A stretch of 64,000 bases of DNA. Source: CAWBQO01 sp963790965. GTDB lineage: Bacteria; Bacteroidota; Rhodothermia; Rhodothermales; DASSAV01. The translations under genes were made by a program, and so were the position numbers. Positions 24,754-33,226 of this stretch are shown one piece after another. Each line of letters opens with the position of its first letter. The first letter of the stretch is position 1. Under the pieces are notes generated by a model. The model made no database searches and was not told where the DNA came from. It saw only the letters and a program-made list of their open reading frames with translations. The stretch spans positions 124,001 through 188,000 of the forward strand of contig CAWBQO010000002.1 of assembly GCA_963790965.1 (NCBI GenBank), written 5' to 3'.

Positions 24754-25518
24754 CTACCGCCGGCGGCGGGCGAAGGCGGTTCGGTCCTCACGGCGTGTGC
24801 GGACGGGGATGACGAGCTTCATGATGAACGCAAGCACGATGCCGGCCACGAAGCCGCCGATATGCGCCCCGTAGGCCACGCCGCCCGCCGTCTCTTCGGT
24901 CACCATGATCGCGCCGTAGCCGTTGACGAATTGAAAGGCGATCCAAACGCCAATCGCGACAACGGCCGGTATGGAGATCACGAAGTAGAAGAAGAGCGCG
25001 TGGACGCGGTTTCGGGGAAACAGCACGAGGTAAGCGCCAAGCACCCCGGAGATAGCACCGGACGCGCCGAGGTTCGGAATGACGCTGGCCGGGTCGATGA
25101 GAATCTGCGCGATGGTGGCCACGAATCCGGATGCGAGATACAGCAGCAGGAAGGGAATGGCACCAAACCGGTGCTCCACATTGTCGCCAAAGATCCAGAG
25201 ATAGAGCAGATTTCCAAAAAGGTGCATGTAGCTGCCGTGCATGAACATCGCGCTGATGATCGTCAGGTAGATCGGCGTTGGGCCGGGGGCTTGCGGGATG
25301 CGCACTTCCTCGCCGCCGATGACGACGCCTTGAGACTGGACGAGATCTATGCCACGCGAGATTTCTACCGGGATGACGCTCCATCCATACGTAAAGGCCG
25401 TATTGTTGCCCATCTGCTGAAACAAGAAGAAGACCGCGAGATTCGCGGCGATCAGCAGCAGGGTGACAATGGCCATGCCGGGCAAGTTGCGGTCGTCGTC
25501 TCCGATGGGGATAAGCAT
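24754..25518 (-). CDS. Rhomboid-family intramembrane serine protease
   Basis: This is a polytopic membrane protease that cuts transmembrane substrates. The catalytic serine is S153 in GASGAISG, the histidine is H219 in GGVAYGAHIGGF, and the oxyanion-hole Asn is N103 in HLFGNLLYLWIFG. Six or more hydrophobic helices are visible in 254 residues. It has a long loop after the first helix (34-82). The C-terminus is Arg-rich (RTRREDRTAFARRRR). The substrate is unknown. It follows comM in orientation, 102 bp upstream of it. Confidence 0.93.
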   Translation of the reverse strand: MLIPIGDDDRNLPGMAIVTLLLIAANLAVFFLFQQMGNNTAFTYGWSVIPVEISRGIDLVQSQGVVIGGEEVRIPQAPGPTPIYLTIISAMFMHGSYMHLFGNLLYLWIFGDNVEHRFGAIPFLLLYLASGFVATIAQILIDPASVIPNLGASGAISGVLGAYLVLFPRNRVHALFFYFVISIPAVVAIGVWIAFQFVNGYGAIMVTEETAGGVAYGAHIGGFVAGIVLAFIMKLVIPVRTRREDRTAFARRRR

Positions 25519-25716
25519 AGGTCGGCGGGGCTTCCTGGGTTTGACGCAGCGCGTTGAGGGTGCGAATTGCGCTCGGCTGGTGCGCCGTATCTTTAGCGGG
25601 CAGCGGTGTTAAAATAGCCCGGCTTGAACATCCAATTCGCGTGAGCCGTTGCATTTCTCCAAGGTTACACCGCGGACGCACGTCGTGCCCCGCCAAATCG
25701 CCATCCGCCTATTTGC

Positions 25717-26820
25717 ATGATCCAGCACGTTACCATCATTGGAGTGGGACTGATTGGCGGTTCGCTTGGTCTCGTTTGGAAGAAGAACAGGCCGGATCTC
25801 ACGATTACGGGCGTCGATGCCCCGGAGGTGCTCGCGAGGGCATTGGAACGAGGGGCGGTCGGCCGAACGCAGTCCTCCGTGGAAGCGGCGGTGCGGCAGG
25901 CCGACGTGGTCGTGCTCGCGGTGCCGCTGCTCCGGATGCCCGCGCTCACTGCCGAGGCGGCGGCTTGCATGAAACCCGGAGCCATCCTGACCGATGTCGG
26001 GTCGGTCAAAAGCCCGCAGGCGGCGCTGGCCTCCTCGTCGCTGCCGGCGCACGTGACGTATATCGGCGGGCACCCGATGGCCGGGTCCGAGCGCGGCGGC
26101 ATCGACCATGCGGATGCTTTTCTGTTCGAGAATGCCACGTACGTGCTTTGCCCGGCGGAGGGCAAGCCGGTGGCGTCGATTGAAGATCGGGAGGACTTCA
26201 TCGATCTCATTCGCTCCACCGGCGGGCGTCTGCTCTTAATGGACGCCGCGCGGCACGACCGCATTGCCGCCGTCGTGAGCCATCTGCCGCAGCTCGCAGC
26301 CGTTGCCCTCATGAACACGGCCGCAGCGCGAAACGGGGAGGACGACGCCTTTCTGCGTCTGGCGGCGGGCGGGTTTCGCGACATGACCCGCATTGCCTCG
26401 TCTCCCTTCTCCATCTGGCGGGACATCCTTTCGTCTAACCGCGACCACGTTCTTGCGGCGCTCGACGACCTTACGCACCGCCTTTCAGCCATGCGCACGC
26501 GCCTCGCCGGCGAGGGCAGTGCGCCCCTAGAGGCGCTGTTTGAAGAGGCGCGGCAAGTACGAGACACCATTCCGCGCAACTCAAAGGGGTTCTTGCTGCC
26601 CCTTTCCGACATTTACGTCTATGCTGAAGATCAGCCGGGTGAATTATTGAGCATCGCGCAGGCGCTGCTTGCGTCCGAGATCAACATTAAGGACATTGAA
26701 CTGCTGAAGATTCGCGAAGGCACCGGCGGGGCCTTCCGCATGAGCTTCAGCGGAGAGGCCGTAGCGGAGAGCGCCGTGCGCGTGCTCCAACGCGCGGGTT
26801 ACACGGCTTATCGCCTTTAG
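25717..26820 (+). CDS. tyrA: Prephenate dehydrogenase with C-terminal ACT domain
   Basis: This enzyme oxidatively decarboxylates prephenate to 4-hydroxyphenylpyruvate in tyrosine synthesis. The N-terminal nucleotide-binding motif is IIGVGLIGGSLGLVWK (7-22), with the catalytic-region segments TDVGSVK and GGHPMAGSERGGI. From about 295 an ACT domain (IYVYAEDQPGELLSIAQALL, INIKDIELLKIREG) is likely to bind tyrosine for feedback. It has 367 residues. It is one of two aromatic-pathway genes in the window, with the DAHP synthase at 56 kb. Confidence 0.95.
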   Translation: MIQHVTIIGVGLIGGSLGLVWKKNRPDLTITGVDAPEVLARALERGAVGRTQSSVEAAVRQADVVVLAVPLLRMPALTAEAAACMKPGAILTDVGSVKSPQAALASSSLPAHVTYIGGHPMAGSERGGIDHADAFLFENATYVLCPAEGKPVASIEDREDFIDLIRSTGGRLLLMDAARHDRIAAVVSHLPQLAAVALMNTAAARNGEDDAFLRLAAGGFRDMTRIASSPFSIWRDILSSNRDHVLAALDDLTHRLSAMRTRLAGEGSAPLEALFEEARQVRDTIPRNSKGFLLPLSDIYVYAEDQPGELLSIAQALLASEINIKDIELLKIREGTGGAFRMSFSGEAVAESAVRVLQRAGYTAYRL

Positions 26821-26836
26821 CTTCACGCCGCGTGCA

Positions 26837-26865
26837 TTGACACTGCGCCCGCAACGCCTTATAAT
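26837..26865 (+). promoter_or_regulatory. Consensus sigma-70 promoter upstream of gcvT
   Basis: A perfect TTGACA (26837-26842) and a perfect TATAAT (26860-26865) are separated by 17 bp, the textbook spacing. Transcription should begin near 26872, giving a leader of about 58 bases before the gcvT ATG, which is too short for a glycine riboswitch. Confidence 0.8.
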
Positions 26866-26929
26866 CCTGTAGTTTTCTGCCTCTCGCCACTTCTGTCGCC
26901 ACGCGGCGCTTGCCTTCGACCCTGTCATC

Positions 26930-28048
26930 ATGGAAAAACAAGAACAGATCAGACACACGCCGTTGCACGACGAGCACGTCCGCCTTGGCGCGCGCATGAT
27001 GCCCTTCGGCGGCTTTGATATGCCGGTGCAATACACCGGAATCGTGGAGGAGCACATGGCGGTGCGCGAGTCCGCCGGCCTCTTCGACGTGAGCCACATG
27101 GGCGAAGTGATCGTGAGCGGTCCCAATGCGCTGCAGTTCGTGCAGAACCTCGTATCGAACGACGTTAATACCCTCTCAGCAGGTCGCGCGCTCTACACCG
27201 TCATGTGCCGCCCGGACGGCGGCATCGTGGACGACCTGCTCGTTTACTGCTTCTCGGAGAACGAGTATATGCTCGTGATCAACGCGGCAAACGCGGCGCA
27301 GGACTTTGCCTGGATGCAGGAGCACAACAGCGCGGGCGCGGCGCTTCAAGACGTGTCCGACGAGACCGCCCTTCTGGCGATCCAGGGTCCGCGCGCGATT
27401 GAAATCGTGCAGACGCTCACCGATCTTCCCCTCTCCTCCATCAAGTACTATCATTTCATCCAGCCGGGTGAGGGAGCGATCACGGGGGCACCTGAAATGA
27501 TCGTATCCCGCACCGGCTATACCGGCGAGCCTGGACTGGAGCTGTACATGAACAGGGACCATGCCGTCGACGTGTGGCGACTGCTCATGAAAGCCGGCGA
27601 GCCGTTCGGACTCCGGCCCGCGGGTCTCGGCGCGCGTGATACCCTGCGCCTGGAAGCAGGGTTCGCCCTTTACGGGAACGACATCGACACGAGCACCACG
27701 CCCTTGCAGGCCGGCCTCGCATGGCTTACGAAGCTCGACAAGGGCGACTTCATCGGACGGGACGCTTTGACTGCGGAAAAGGCCGCCGGCATTCCGCGCC
27801 GCCTGATCGGCTTCGTGCTCGACGATCGTGGCGTTCCGCGCCACGGCTACCCTATCACCGACGCAGACGGTAATGAAATCGGCACCGTGACCAGCGGCAG
27901 CCAGTCGCCGGTGCTCAAGCAGGGTATCGGGCTGGGATACGTCCCCAACGAGCCGCAATTCACCGCCGCCGATTCTCCCATCGGCGTCAGCATTCGCGGC
28001 CGTGTGTTGAAGGCGCATGTGGCCCGCCCGCCGTTCTTTAAGAAATAG
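26930..28048 (+). CDS. gcvT: Glycine cleavage system T protein (aminomethyltransferase)
   Basis: GcvT moves the methylene carbon from the aminomethyl-lipoyl H protein to tetrahydrofolate and releases ammonia. It has 372 residues. MMPFGGFDMPVQYTGI and the VRESAGLFDVSHMGE region mark the folate-binding N-terminal domain, and LGARDTLRLEAGFALYGNDID carries the conserved aspartate near the folate. The C-terminal barrel is present (GTVTSGSQSPVLKQGIGLGYV). The other glycine-cleavage genes (gcvH, gcvP) are not adjacent. It is driven by a consensus promoter 65 bp upstream. Confidence 0.96.
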   Translation: MEKQEQIRHTPLHDEHVRLGARMMPFGGFDMPVQYTGIVEEHMAVRESAGLFDVSHMGEVIVSGPNALQFVQNLVSNDVNTLSAGRALYTVMCRPDGGIVDDLLVYCFSENEYMLVINAANAAQDFAWMQEHNSAGAALQDVSDETALLAIQGPRAIEIVQTLTDLPLSSIKYYHFIQPGEGAITGAPEMIVSRTGYTGEPGLELYMNRDHAVDVWRLLMKAGEPFGLRPAGLGARDTLRLEAGFALYGNDIDTSTTPLQAGLAWLTKLDKGDFIGRDALTAEKAAGIPRRLIGFVLDDRGVPRHGYPITDADGNEIGTVTSGSQSPVLKQGIGLGYVPNEPQFTAADSPIGVSIRGRVLKAHVARPPFFKK

Positions 28049-28169
28049 TCGGTCGGATTCGGTAAGAAGCGCAGGCAGTGGTATCTTAAAGGTTTCGCTC
28101 CAAACGGAGCGGGCGAGCGGGTCGCTGTATTTGTGCGACCGGCCGCACGTGGAATTTAATAGATTATAG

Positions 28170-28916
28170 ATGAACGTTGAAGTTTTCCTGACCGGATCGA
28201 CGGTGTCTGAAGAAGATATTCGGGGCCGCACCGTGGTGGTCATCGACGTCTTGCGCGCCTCCTCGACCATTGTGACGGCGCTGCGGAATGGTGCCCGGGA
28301 TGTGATTCCGGTCTTTGACATGGACCAGGCGAGCAAGATCGCGCAGAACCTGGATCACTCCTCCTTCCTGCTCGGCGGCGAGCGGGGCGGCGTTAAGATA
28401 GAAGGGTATCACCTCGGCAATTCGCCGCTGGAATACTCGCGGGAGGCCGTTGAAGGGCGGACCATCATTCTGAACACTACCAACGGCACCGGGGCCATCG
28501 TTGCTTCGGGGGCGTGCGAGCACCTCGTCATCGGAAGCTTCCTCAATGCGGGCCGCGTGATCGCATTTGCGGAAGAAGCGGGTCTCGATGTGGCCCTCGT
28601 TTGCGCCGGGTCGCGCAGCCGGGTTGCGCTCGAAGACACGCTCTGCGCAGGCATGATCCTCCACCGGCTGTGGAACGGCCAGGAGCCGGGGCTTGTCTCG
28701 GATGCCGCACATATTGCTTTTACCCAGTTTGTACACGATCAGGACGTGCTGACCCGCGCGATCCACAAGTGCAACCACGCGCAGCACCTGATGGCGCTTG
28801 GCTTCGAAGATGACGTGGCCTACTGCCTCAAGGTCGACGAGATACCGGTTCTGCCTTACTACCGGGACAGCCGGCTCAAATTGTTTAAAGAGAAAGATCC
28901 CGTCACGGTTGCCTGA
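28170..28916 (+). CDS. comB: 2-phosphosulfolactate phosphatase family protein (ComB)
   Basis: ComB removes phosphate from 2-phosphosulfolactate, a step of coenzyme M synthesis in archaea; many bacteria carry it without making coenzyme M. The family signature VVVIDVLRASSTIVTAL (22-38), GERGGVKIEGYHLGNSP and ILNTTNGTGAI are intact in 248 residues. No other com gene is nearby. In a Rhodothermota/Bacteroidota setting sulfolactate or sulfopyruvate could feed sulfonolipid synthesis, which is inference. It lies between gcvT and ftsK on the same strand. Confidence 0.9.
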   Translation: MNVEVFLTGSTVSEEDIRGRTVVVIDVLRASSTIVTALRNGARDVIPVFDMDQASKIAQNLDHSSFLLGGERGGVKIEGYHLGNSPLEYSREAVEGRTIILNTTNGTGAIVASGACEHLVIGSFLNAGRVIAFAEEAGLDVALVCAGSRSRVALEDTLCAGMILHRLWNGQEPGLVSDAAHIAFTQFVHDQDVLTRAIHKCNHAQHLMALGFEDDVAYCLKVDEIPVLPYYRDSRLKLFKEKDPVTVA

Positions 28917-28987
28917 GAGGTGCAGGGTCCTTCGTGCGACGCGAGGCAGCACGGCAACTCGTGCCGTCCCCTCCGGACGCGCCCTCT

Positions 28988-31528
28988 ATGCAGCAATTGC
29001 CGAAAATGAGTACGACAGCCGCAAAGACGAAGAAAACGGAGAAAAAGCCGGCGCGCGTGGTTGCCGGAGATCAGCGAAGCAGGGAGATCGTTGGCCTGAT
29101 CCTCATGGTGATCGCCGCGCTGCTTTCCCTCGCCCTGATCAGCTACAGCGAAGCCGATAGGCCGCTGACGGCGGACTTCTCCCTTTCCAGGCTCCTCTAT
29201 CCGGGGACCCAGCAGGCGAACAATGCGCTCGGACTGCTCGGCGCTTTCATGAGCAACTGGCTGGTCCCCTCGTTCCTCGGCTATAACGTGTTGCTGCTCA
29301 CCGGCCTGCTGTTCGGGTGGGGGTACGTGGTGTTCCGGCAAAAAGCGGCGCACGCGCTCCCGTCGGCCACGGTGCTGGTCATCCTGACGGCGTTTCTTGC
29401 CGCCCTCTTTTTTGGATGGCTCGGTCTGACGCTCGACAGCGACCTGCAGCAGTGGAGCGGTCTCTGGGGCCTTGGCATCGCACGATGGCTCCGGCGAATC
29501 ATTGGTTCTACGGGCGCGCTCGCGCTCATTCTGCTGAGCCTCGCCGTCATTGGGCTGATTGCCATTGACCGCGACATCCAGCACTGGATGGACCGCATAG
29601 AGGGACTTGGCGGCTCCGTTGGCTCCCGGCTGCACGCCTGGCGGGCGCGGCGCGCGGCTGCGCGCGCAGCACGGCCGGAGAAAGAGCCTGACCAGCCGCT
29701 CGAAGCCACGTGGGCGGACGCCCGCAAGCAGCGCGCACCGGCGGCGGCTGAGGCCGGCGCAAGACCTGCCAACGGCAGCGCACCTCCGAAGCCGCCTGCG
29801 GCACCAATTTCGCCGCGTGTGCCGGTTGTTGCGCCGGAGGAAATCTCCGGGACGCTCTCCTTGCGCGACATGCTTTCGGAGGAGGAACGCGCGAGTTTGC
29901 TGCCGCTCTCGGACGAGGCCCCGGTAAGGCGCGCACCGCGGCAGGAAGAATCCGGGCAGCCGGTGCTCAAGATTCAGGAGCGCGTGGAGGAAGAGCGCGC
30001 CGATGTGGTCGCCCGCCGCTCCGACGTGCCCCGGCAGGCACCCTCCTATTCCTTCCCGTCGATCGATCTGCTCGACCGCGCTTCGGAGCAGGATTCAAGC
30101 ATCGACCTGCACGAACTGGAGGAAAACAAGCGCGTCCTGCTCGACAAGCTGGAGACGTACAAGATCGAGATCGTCGACATCAACGCCATTGTTGGGCCAA
30201 CCGTCACGCTCTACGAACTGACGCCCGCGCCCGGCGTGAAGATCAGTCGCATCACGGCGCTCGAGGACGACCTTGCCATGGCAATGGCCGCGAAAGGCAT
30301 TCGCATGATCGCGCCCATTCCGGGTAAGAGCGCCATCGGCATCGAGATCCCAAACCGGCACCGCGAACTCGTGCGCATTCGCGATCTCATCGGCACGGCG
30401 CGGTTCCGGGACGTGAAAATGGAGCTGCCGGTCGCGATTGGAAAGACCGTCGAAGGCGAGGTGTTCATCGAAGACCTCACCCGGTGCCCACACTTGCTGA
30501 TTGCCGGCGCGACGGGTTCCGGGAAATCGGTGGGGGTGAATACGCTGATTACAAGCCTCCTCTATTCCTGCCATCCGGCCAATCTGAAGTTCGTCATGAT
30601 CGATCCAAAAAAGATCGAGCTTCAGCAGTACGGCCAGCTTGTGAATCACTACGGGGCCATGCCGCCGTACGCCGACGAGCCGATCATCACGGACTTCCAG
30701 GAGGCGCTCGGCGTGCTCAAGTCCTGCGAAAAGGAAATGGAACGCCGGTACGATATGCTGTCCAAAGCGACCGTGCGCGGCGTTAAGGACTACAATAAAA
30801 AGGTGGCAAGCGGCCAGCTCAAGGCAGATCAGGGGCACGTTCATTTGCCGTACATCGTCGTGATCGTGGACGAACTGGCGGATCTCATGATGACGGCCGG
30901 CAAGGAGATCGAAGGCCCCATTGCGCGTCTGGCGCAGATGGCACGGGCCGTGGGGATCCACCTCGTGCTGGCGACGCAGCGCCCTTCGGTGGATGTGATT
31001 ACGGGTCTGATCAAAGCCAACTTCCCGTCACGCATTGCCTATCAGGTGGCGTCCAAGGTGGATTCGCGGACGATCCTCGATCAGAACGGGGCCGAGGGAC
31101 TGGTCGGCAACGGCGATCTGCTCTACATGAACGGCAGCCGCGTGGTGCGCCTGCAAGGTCCTTTCGTTTCCGTCGACGAGGTGGAGGCGATCACAAACTT
31201 TGTTCAGGGGCAGCGGGGGCAAGGGCCCTACGAACTGCCGCCCGTCGACGACCCGGCCGACGCCTCGAGTGATCACGACATCGGCGGGATGGACGACATT
31301 GACGACCTGTTCGACGAGGCCGCCCGCGTGATCGTGCGCAGCCAGCAGGGTTCCGTATCGCTGCTCCAGCGGAAGCTTTCGGTAGGGTACGCCCGCGCCG
31401 CTCGGATCGTGGACCAACTCGAAGAAGCCGGGATCGTAGGCCCGTTCGAAGGTTCAAAGGCTCGGCAGGTGCTCGTTGCGGACGAATTTCTGCTCGACAA
31501 GATCTTAAAAGGTAACAGGGAAGCATAG
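28988..31528 (+). CDS. ftsK: DNA translocase FtsK/SpoIIIE
   Basis: FtsK is a septum-anchored motor that pumps chromosome termini apart at division. Four hydrophobic helices in the first 180 residues form the membrane domain, followed by an Ala/Pro-rich linker (about 190-350). The motor follows, with Walker A GATGSGKSVGVN near 507-518 and Walker B VIVDELADLMM, and the C-terminal gamma winged helix (VSLLQRKLSVGYARAARIVDQLEEAGIV) that reads KOPS. The start is uncertain: ATG 28988 is used here, with ATG 29006 and GTG 28934 possible. It has about 846 residues. purK begins 3 bp after the stop. Confidence 0.95.
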   Translation: MQQLPKMSTTAAKTKKTEKKPARVVAGDQRSREIVGLILMVIAALLSLALISYSEADRPLTADFSLSRLLYPGTQQANNALGLLGAFMSNWLVPSFLGYNVLLLTGLLFGWGYVVFRQKAAHALPSATVLVILTAFLAALFFGWLGLTLDSDLQQWSGLWGLGIARWLRRIIGSTGALALILLSLAVIGLIAIDRDIQHWMDRIEGLGGSVGSRLHAWRARRAAARAARPEKEPDQPLEATWADARKQRAPAAAEAGARPANGSAPPKPPAAPISPRVPVVAPEEISGTLSLRDMLSEEERASLLPLSDEAPVRRAPRQEESGQPVLKIQERVEEERADVVARRSDVPRQAPSYSFPSIDLLDRASEQDSSIDLHELEENKRVLLDKLETYKIEIVDINAIVGPTVTLYELTPAPGVKISRITALEDDLAMAMAAKGIRMIAPIPGKSAIGIEIPNRHRELVRIRDLIGTARFRDVKMELPVAIGKTVEGEVFIEDLTRCPHLLIAGATGSGKSVGVNTLITSLLYSCHPANLKFVMIDPKKIELQQYGQLVNHYGAMPPYADEPIITDFQEALGVLKSCEKEMERRYDMLSKATVRGVKDYNKKVASGQLKADQGHVHLPYIVVIVDELADLMMTAGKEIEGPIARLAQMARAVGIHLVLATQRPSVDVITGLIKANFPSRIAYQVASKVDSRTILDQNGAEGLVGNGDLLYMNGSRVVRLQGPFVSVDEVEAITNFVQGQRGQGPYELPPVDDPADASSDHDIGGMDDIDDLFDEAARVIVRSQQGSVSLLQRKLSVGYARAARIVDQLEEAGIVGPFEGSKARQVLVADEFLLDKILKGNREA

Positions 31529-31531
31529 CGT

Positions 31532-32662
31532 ATGCCTCTTCCGACCCTCGGCATTCTTGGTGGTGGCCAGCTCGGGCGGATGATGGCCCTCGCGGCCATT
31601 CGCATGGGTATCGGCGTGCGCTCGCTCGCGCCCTCGGCGGAAGGACCCATGAACGGCCTCGGGCACGCCACCATCGGCGACTGGAACGATCCGCAGACCC
31701 TCCGCGACTGGGCGGAAGGATGTGATGTGGTGACGGTCGAGAGTGAATGGGCACCGGCGGACCGCCTGGCACCGGTGCTCCCCGCGGGTACCCGGCTGTT
31801 CCCTCGCCCGGAGACGCTTGCCGTCATTCGCGACAAGGGGCTGCAGAAGCAGCGACTGCTCGAGGCGGGCCTACCTGCGGCCGCCTTCCGGCTCTGCCCC
31901 ACACTTCAAGATGCCACAGAAGCGGCAGAGGCGTTCGGGCTTCCGGTCATGCTGAAGCGTCTGCGCGGCTCCTACGACGGCTACGGCAACGCAACCATTC
32001 GCAAGGCCGAAGAGATCGAGCAGCACTGGCCGGAGCTTGCCGAAGAGGATGGTCTGCTCGTCGAAGCCTGGGTGCCGTTTCGGCGCGAACTTTCAGTGCT
32101 CGTTGCGCGCCGGGAAGATGGAGAACAGGTCGTCTATCCGGTTGCCCACACGGAGCAGCGCGACCATCGCTGCCATGCCGTCACCGTTCCGGCGTCCATC
32201 TCAGCCGAAGTCGCTGCACGTGCTACCGAGATTGGCCTTGCGGCCGTAGAGGCGGTGGATGGTGTTGGGCTTACGGCGGTCGAGCTGTTCGAGCTGGAGG
32301 ACGGCACGATCTGCATCAACGAACTGGCCCCGCGCCCGCACAATACGGGGCACTACAGCATAGAAGGTTGCCACACCTCGCAGTTCGAAAACCATGTACG
32401 GGCGGTTCTCGGATTGCCACTCGGCAGCCCCGCTCTTCGCGCCCCGGTTTCGGTAATGGTCAACATTCTCGGCACCCGCTCCGGCGAGGTCCAGGCGACG
32501 GGGTATGAGGATGCACTGAAGGTAGAGGGCGTCGCCATTCATTTGTACGGCAAGCAAAGCGTGCGCCCGAACCGCAAAATGGGGCACGTTACGGCCACCG
32601 GAACGGGTGCGGCGGAAGTCCGCGCGCGCGCCGAGCAGGCTGCATCGCTTATATTAACATGA
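31532..32662 (+). CDS. purK: 5-(carboxyamino)imidazole ribonucleotide synthase
   Basis: PurK uses ATP and bicarbonate to carboxylate AIR to N5-CAIR in purine synthesis. It has 376 residues of the ATP-grasp fold: the N-terminal GILGGGQLGRMMALAA, the ATP-binding region MLKRLRGSYDGYGNA, and the metal-binding NELAPRPHNTGHYSIEGC. It starts 3 bp after ftsK and is followed by purE after 33 bp, giving an ftsK-purK-purE transcription unit. The order purK-purE is the reverse of the usual purEK. Confidence 0.96.
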   Translation: MPLPTLGILGGGQLGRMMALAAIRMGIGVRSLAPSAEGPMNGLGHATIGDWNDPQTLRDWAEGCDVVTVESEWAPADRLAPVLPAGTRLFPRPETLAVIRDKGLQKQRLLEAGLPAAAFRLCPTLQDATEAAEAFGLPVMLKRLRGSYDGYGNATIRKAEEIEQHWPELAEEDGLLVEAWVPFRRELSVLVARREDGEQVVYPVAHTEQRDHRCHAVTVPASISAEVAARATEIGLAAVEAVDGVGLTAVELFELEDGTICINELAPRPHNTGHYSIEGCHTSQFENHVRAVLGLPLGSPALRAPVSVMVNILGTRSGEVQATGYEDALKVEGVAIHLYGKQSVRPNRKMGHVTATGTGAAEVRARAEQAASLILT

Positions 32663-32695
32663 TCACCGCTCCTCTCCTTTCTTGATCGGTTTGCT

Positions 32696-33220
32696 ATGGC
32701 ACCCAACAACCCCCTTGTCGGCATCTGCATGGGCAGCGAGTCGGATCTTCCCGTTATGCAGGAAGCGGCCGACATGCTCGACGAGTTCGACATACCGTAC
32801 GAGATGCGGGTCTTGTCCGCTCATCGCACCCCGCGCGCGATGATAGAGTATGCGGAGACCGCTTACGAGCGGGGCATCCGCGTCATCATTGCCGGGGCGG
32901 GCGGTGCGGCCCATCTGCCGGGCATGATGGCCGCCAGCACCTCGCTGCCTGTTATCGGCGTGCCCGTGCCGAGCCGCCATTTACAAGGACTCGATTCGCT
33001 GCTCTCTATCGTGCAGATGCCTGCGGGCGTGCCGGTGGCGACGGTGGCTATCGGCGGCGCGCGCAACGCGGCCCTGCTTGCGGTGCAGATCCTCGCCACG
33101 GCGGACGAGGACCTCATGGCGCGACTGCTCGCCTACAAGAGCTTCATGATCGACCGTGTGGAGGAGATGGACGCGCGTATCCAGCAGCAACTGCCGGAAG
33201 AAGAGGAAGAGGATCTGTAG
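32696..33220 (+). CDS. purE: N5-carboxyaminoimidazole ribonucleotide mutase
   Basis: PurE class I converts N5-CAIR to CAIR, the step after PurK. Its 174 residues include the family signature GICMGSESDLPVMQEA, LSAHRTPRAM with the active-site His, the GAGGAAHLPGMMAA loop and GVPVPSRHLQGLDSLLSIVQMP. A short acidic C-terminal tail (LPEEEEEDL) is present. It is convergent with tyrS, only 6 bp between stops, so the two genes must share a terminator region or read into each other. Confidence 0.96.
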   Translation: MAPNNPLVGICMGSESDLPVMQEAADMLDEFDIPYEMRVLSAHRTPRAMIEYAETAYERGIRVIIAGAGGAAHLPGMMAASTSLPVIGVPVPSRHLQGLDSLLSIVQMPAGVPVATVAIGGARNAALLAVQILATADEDLMARLLAYKSFMIDRVEEMDARIQQQLPEEEEEDL

Positions 33221-33226
33221 GCTCGC

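Noticed and set aside
26866..26929. Glycine riboswitch upstream of gcvT
   Set aside because: The leader after the consensus promoter is about 58 bases, too short for a glycine aptamer, and its conserved elements are not seen.
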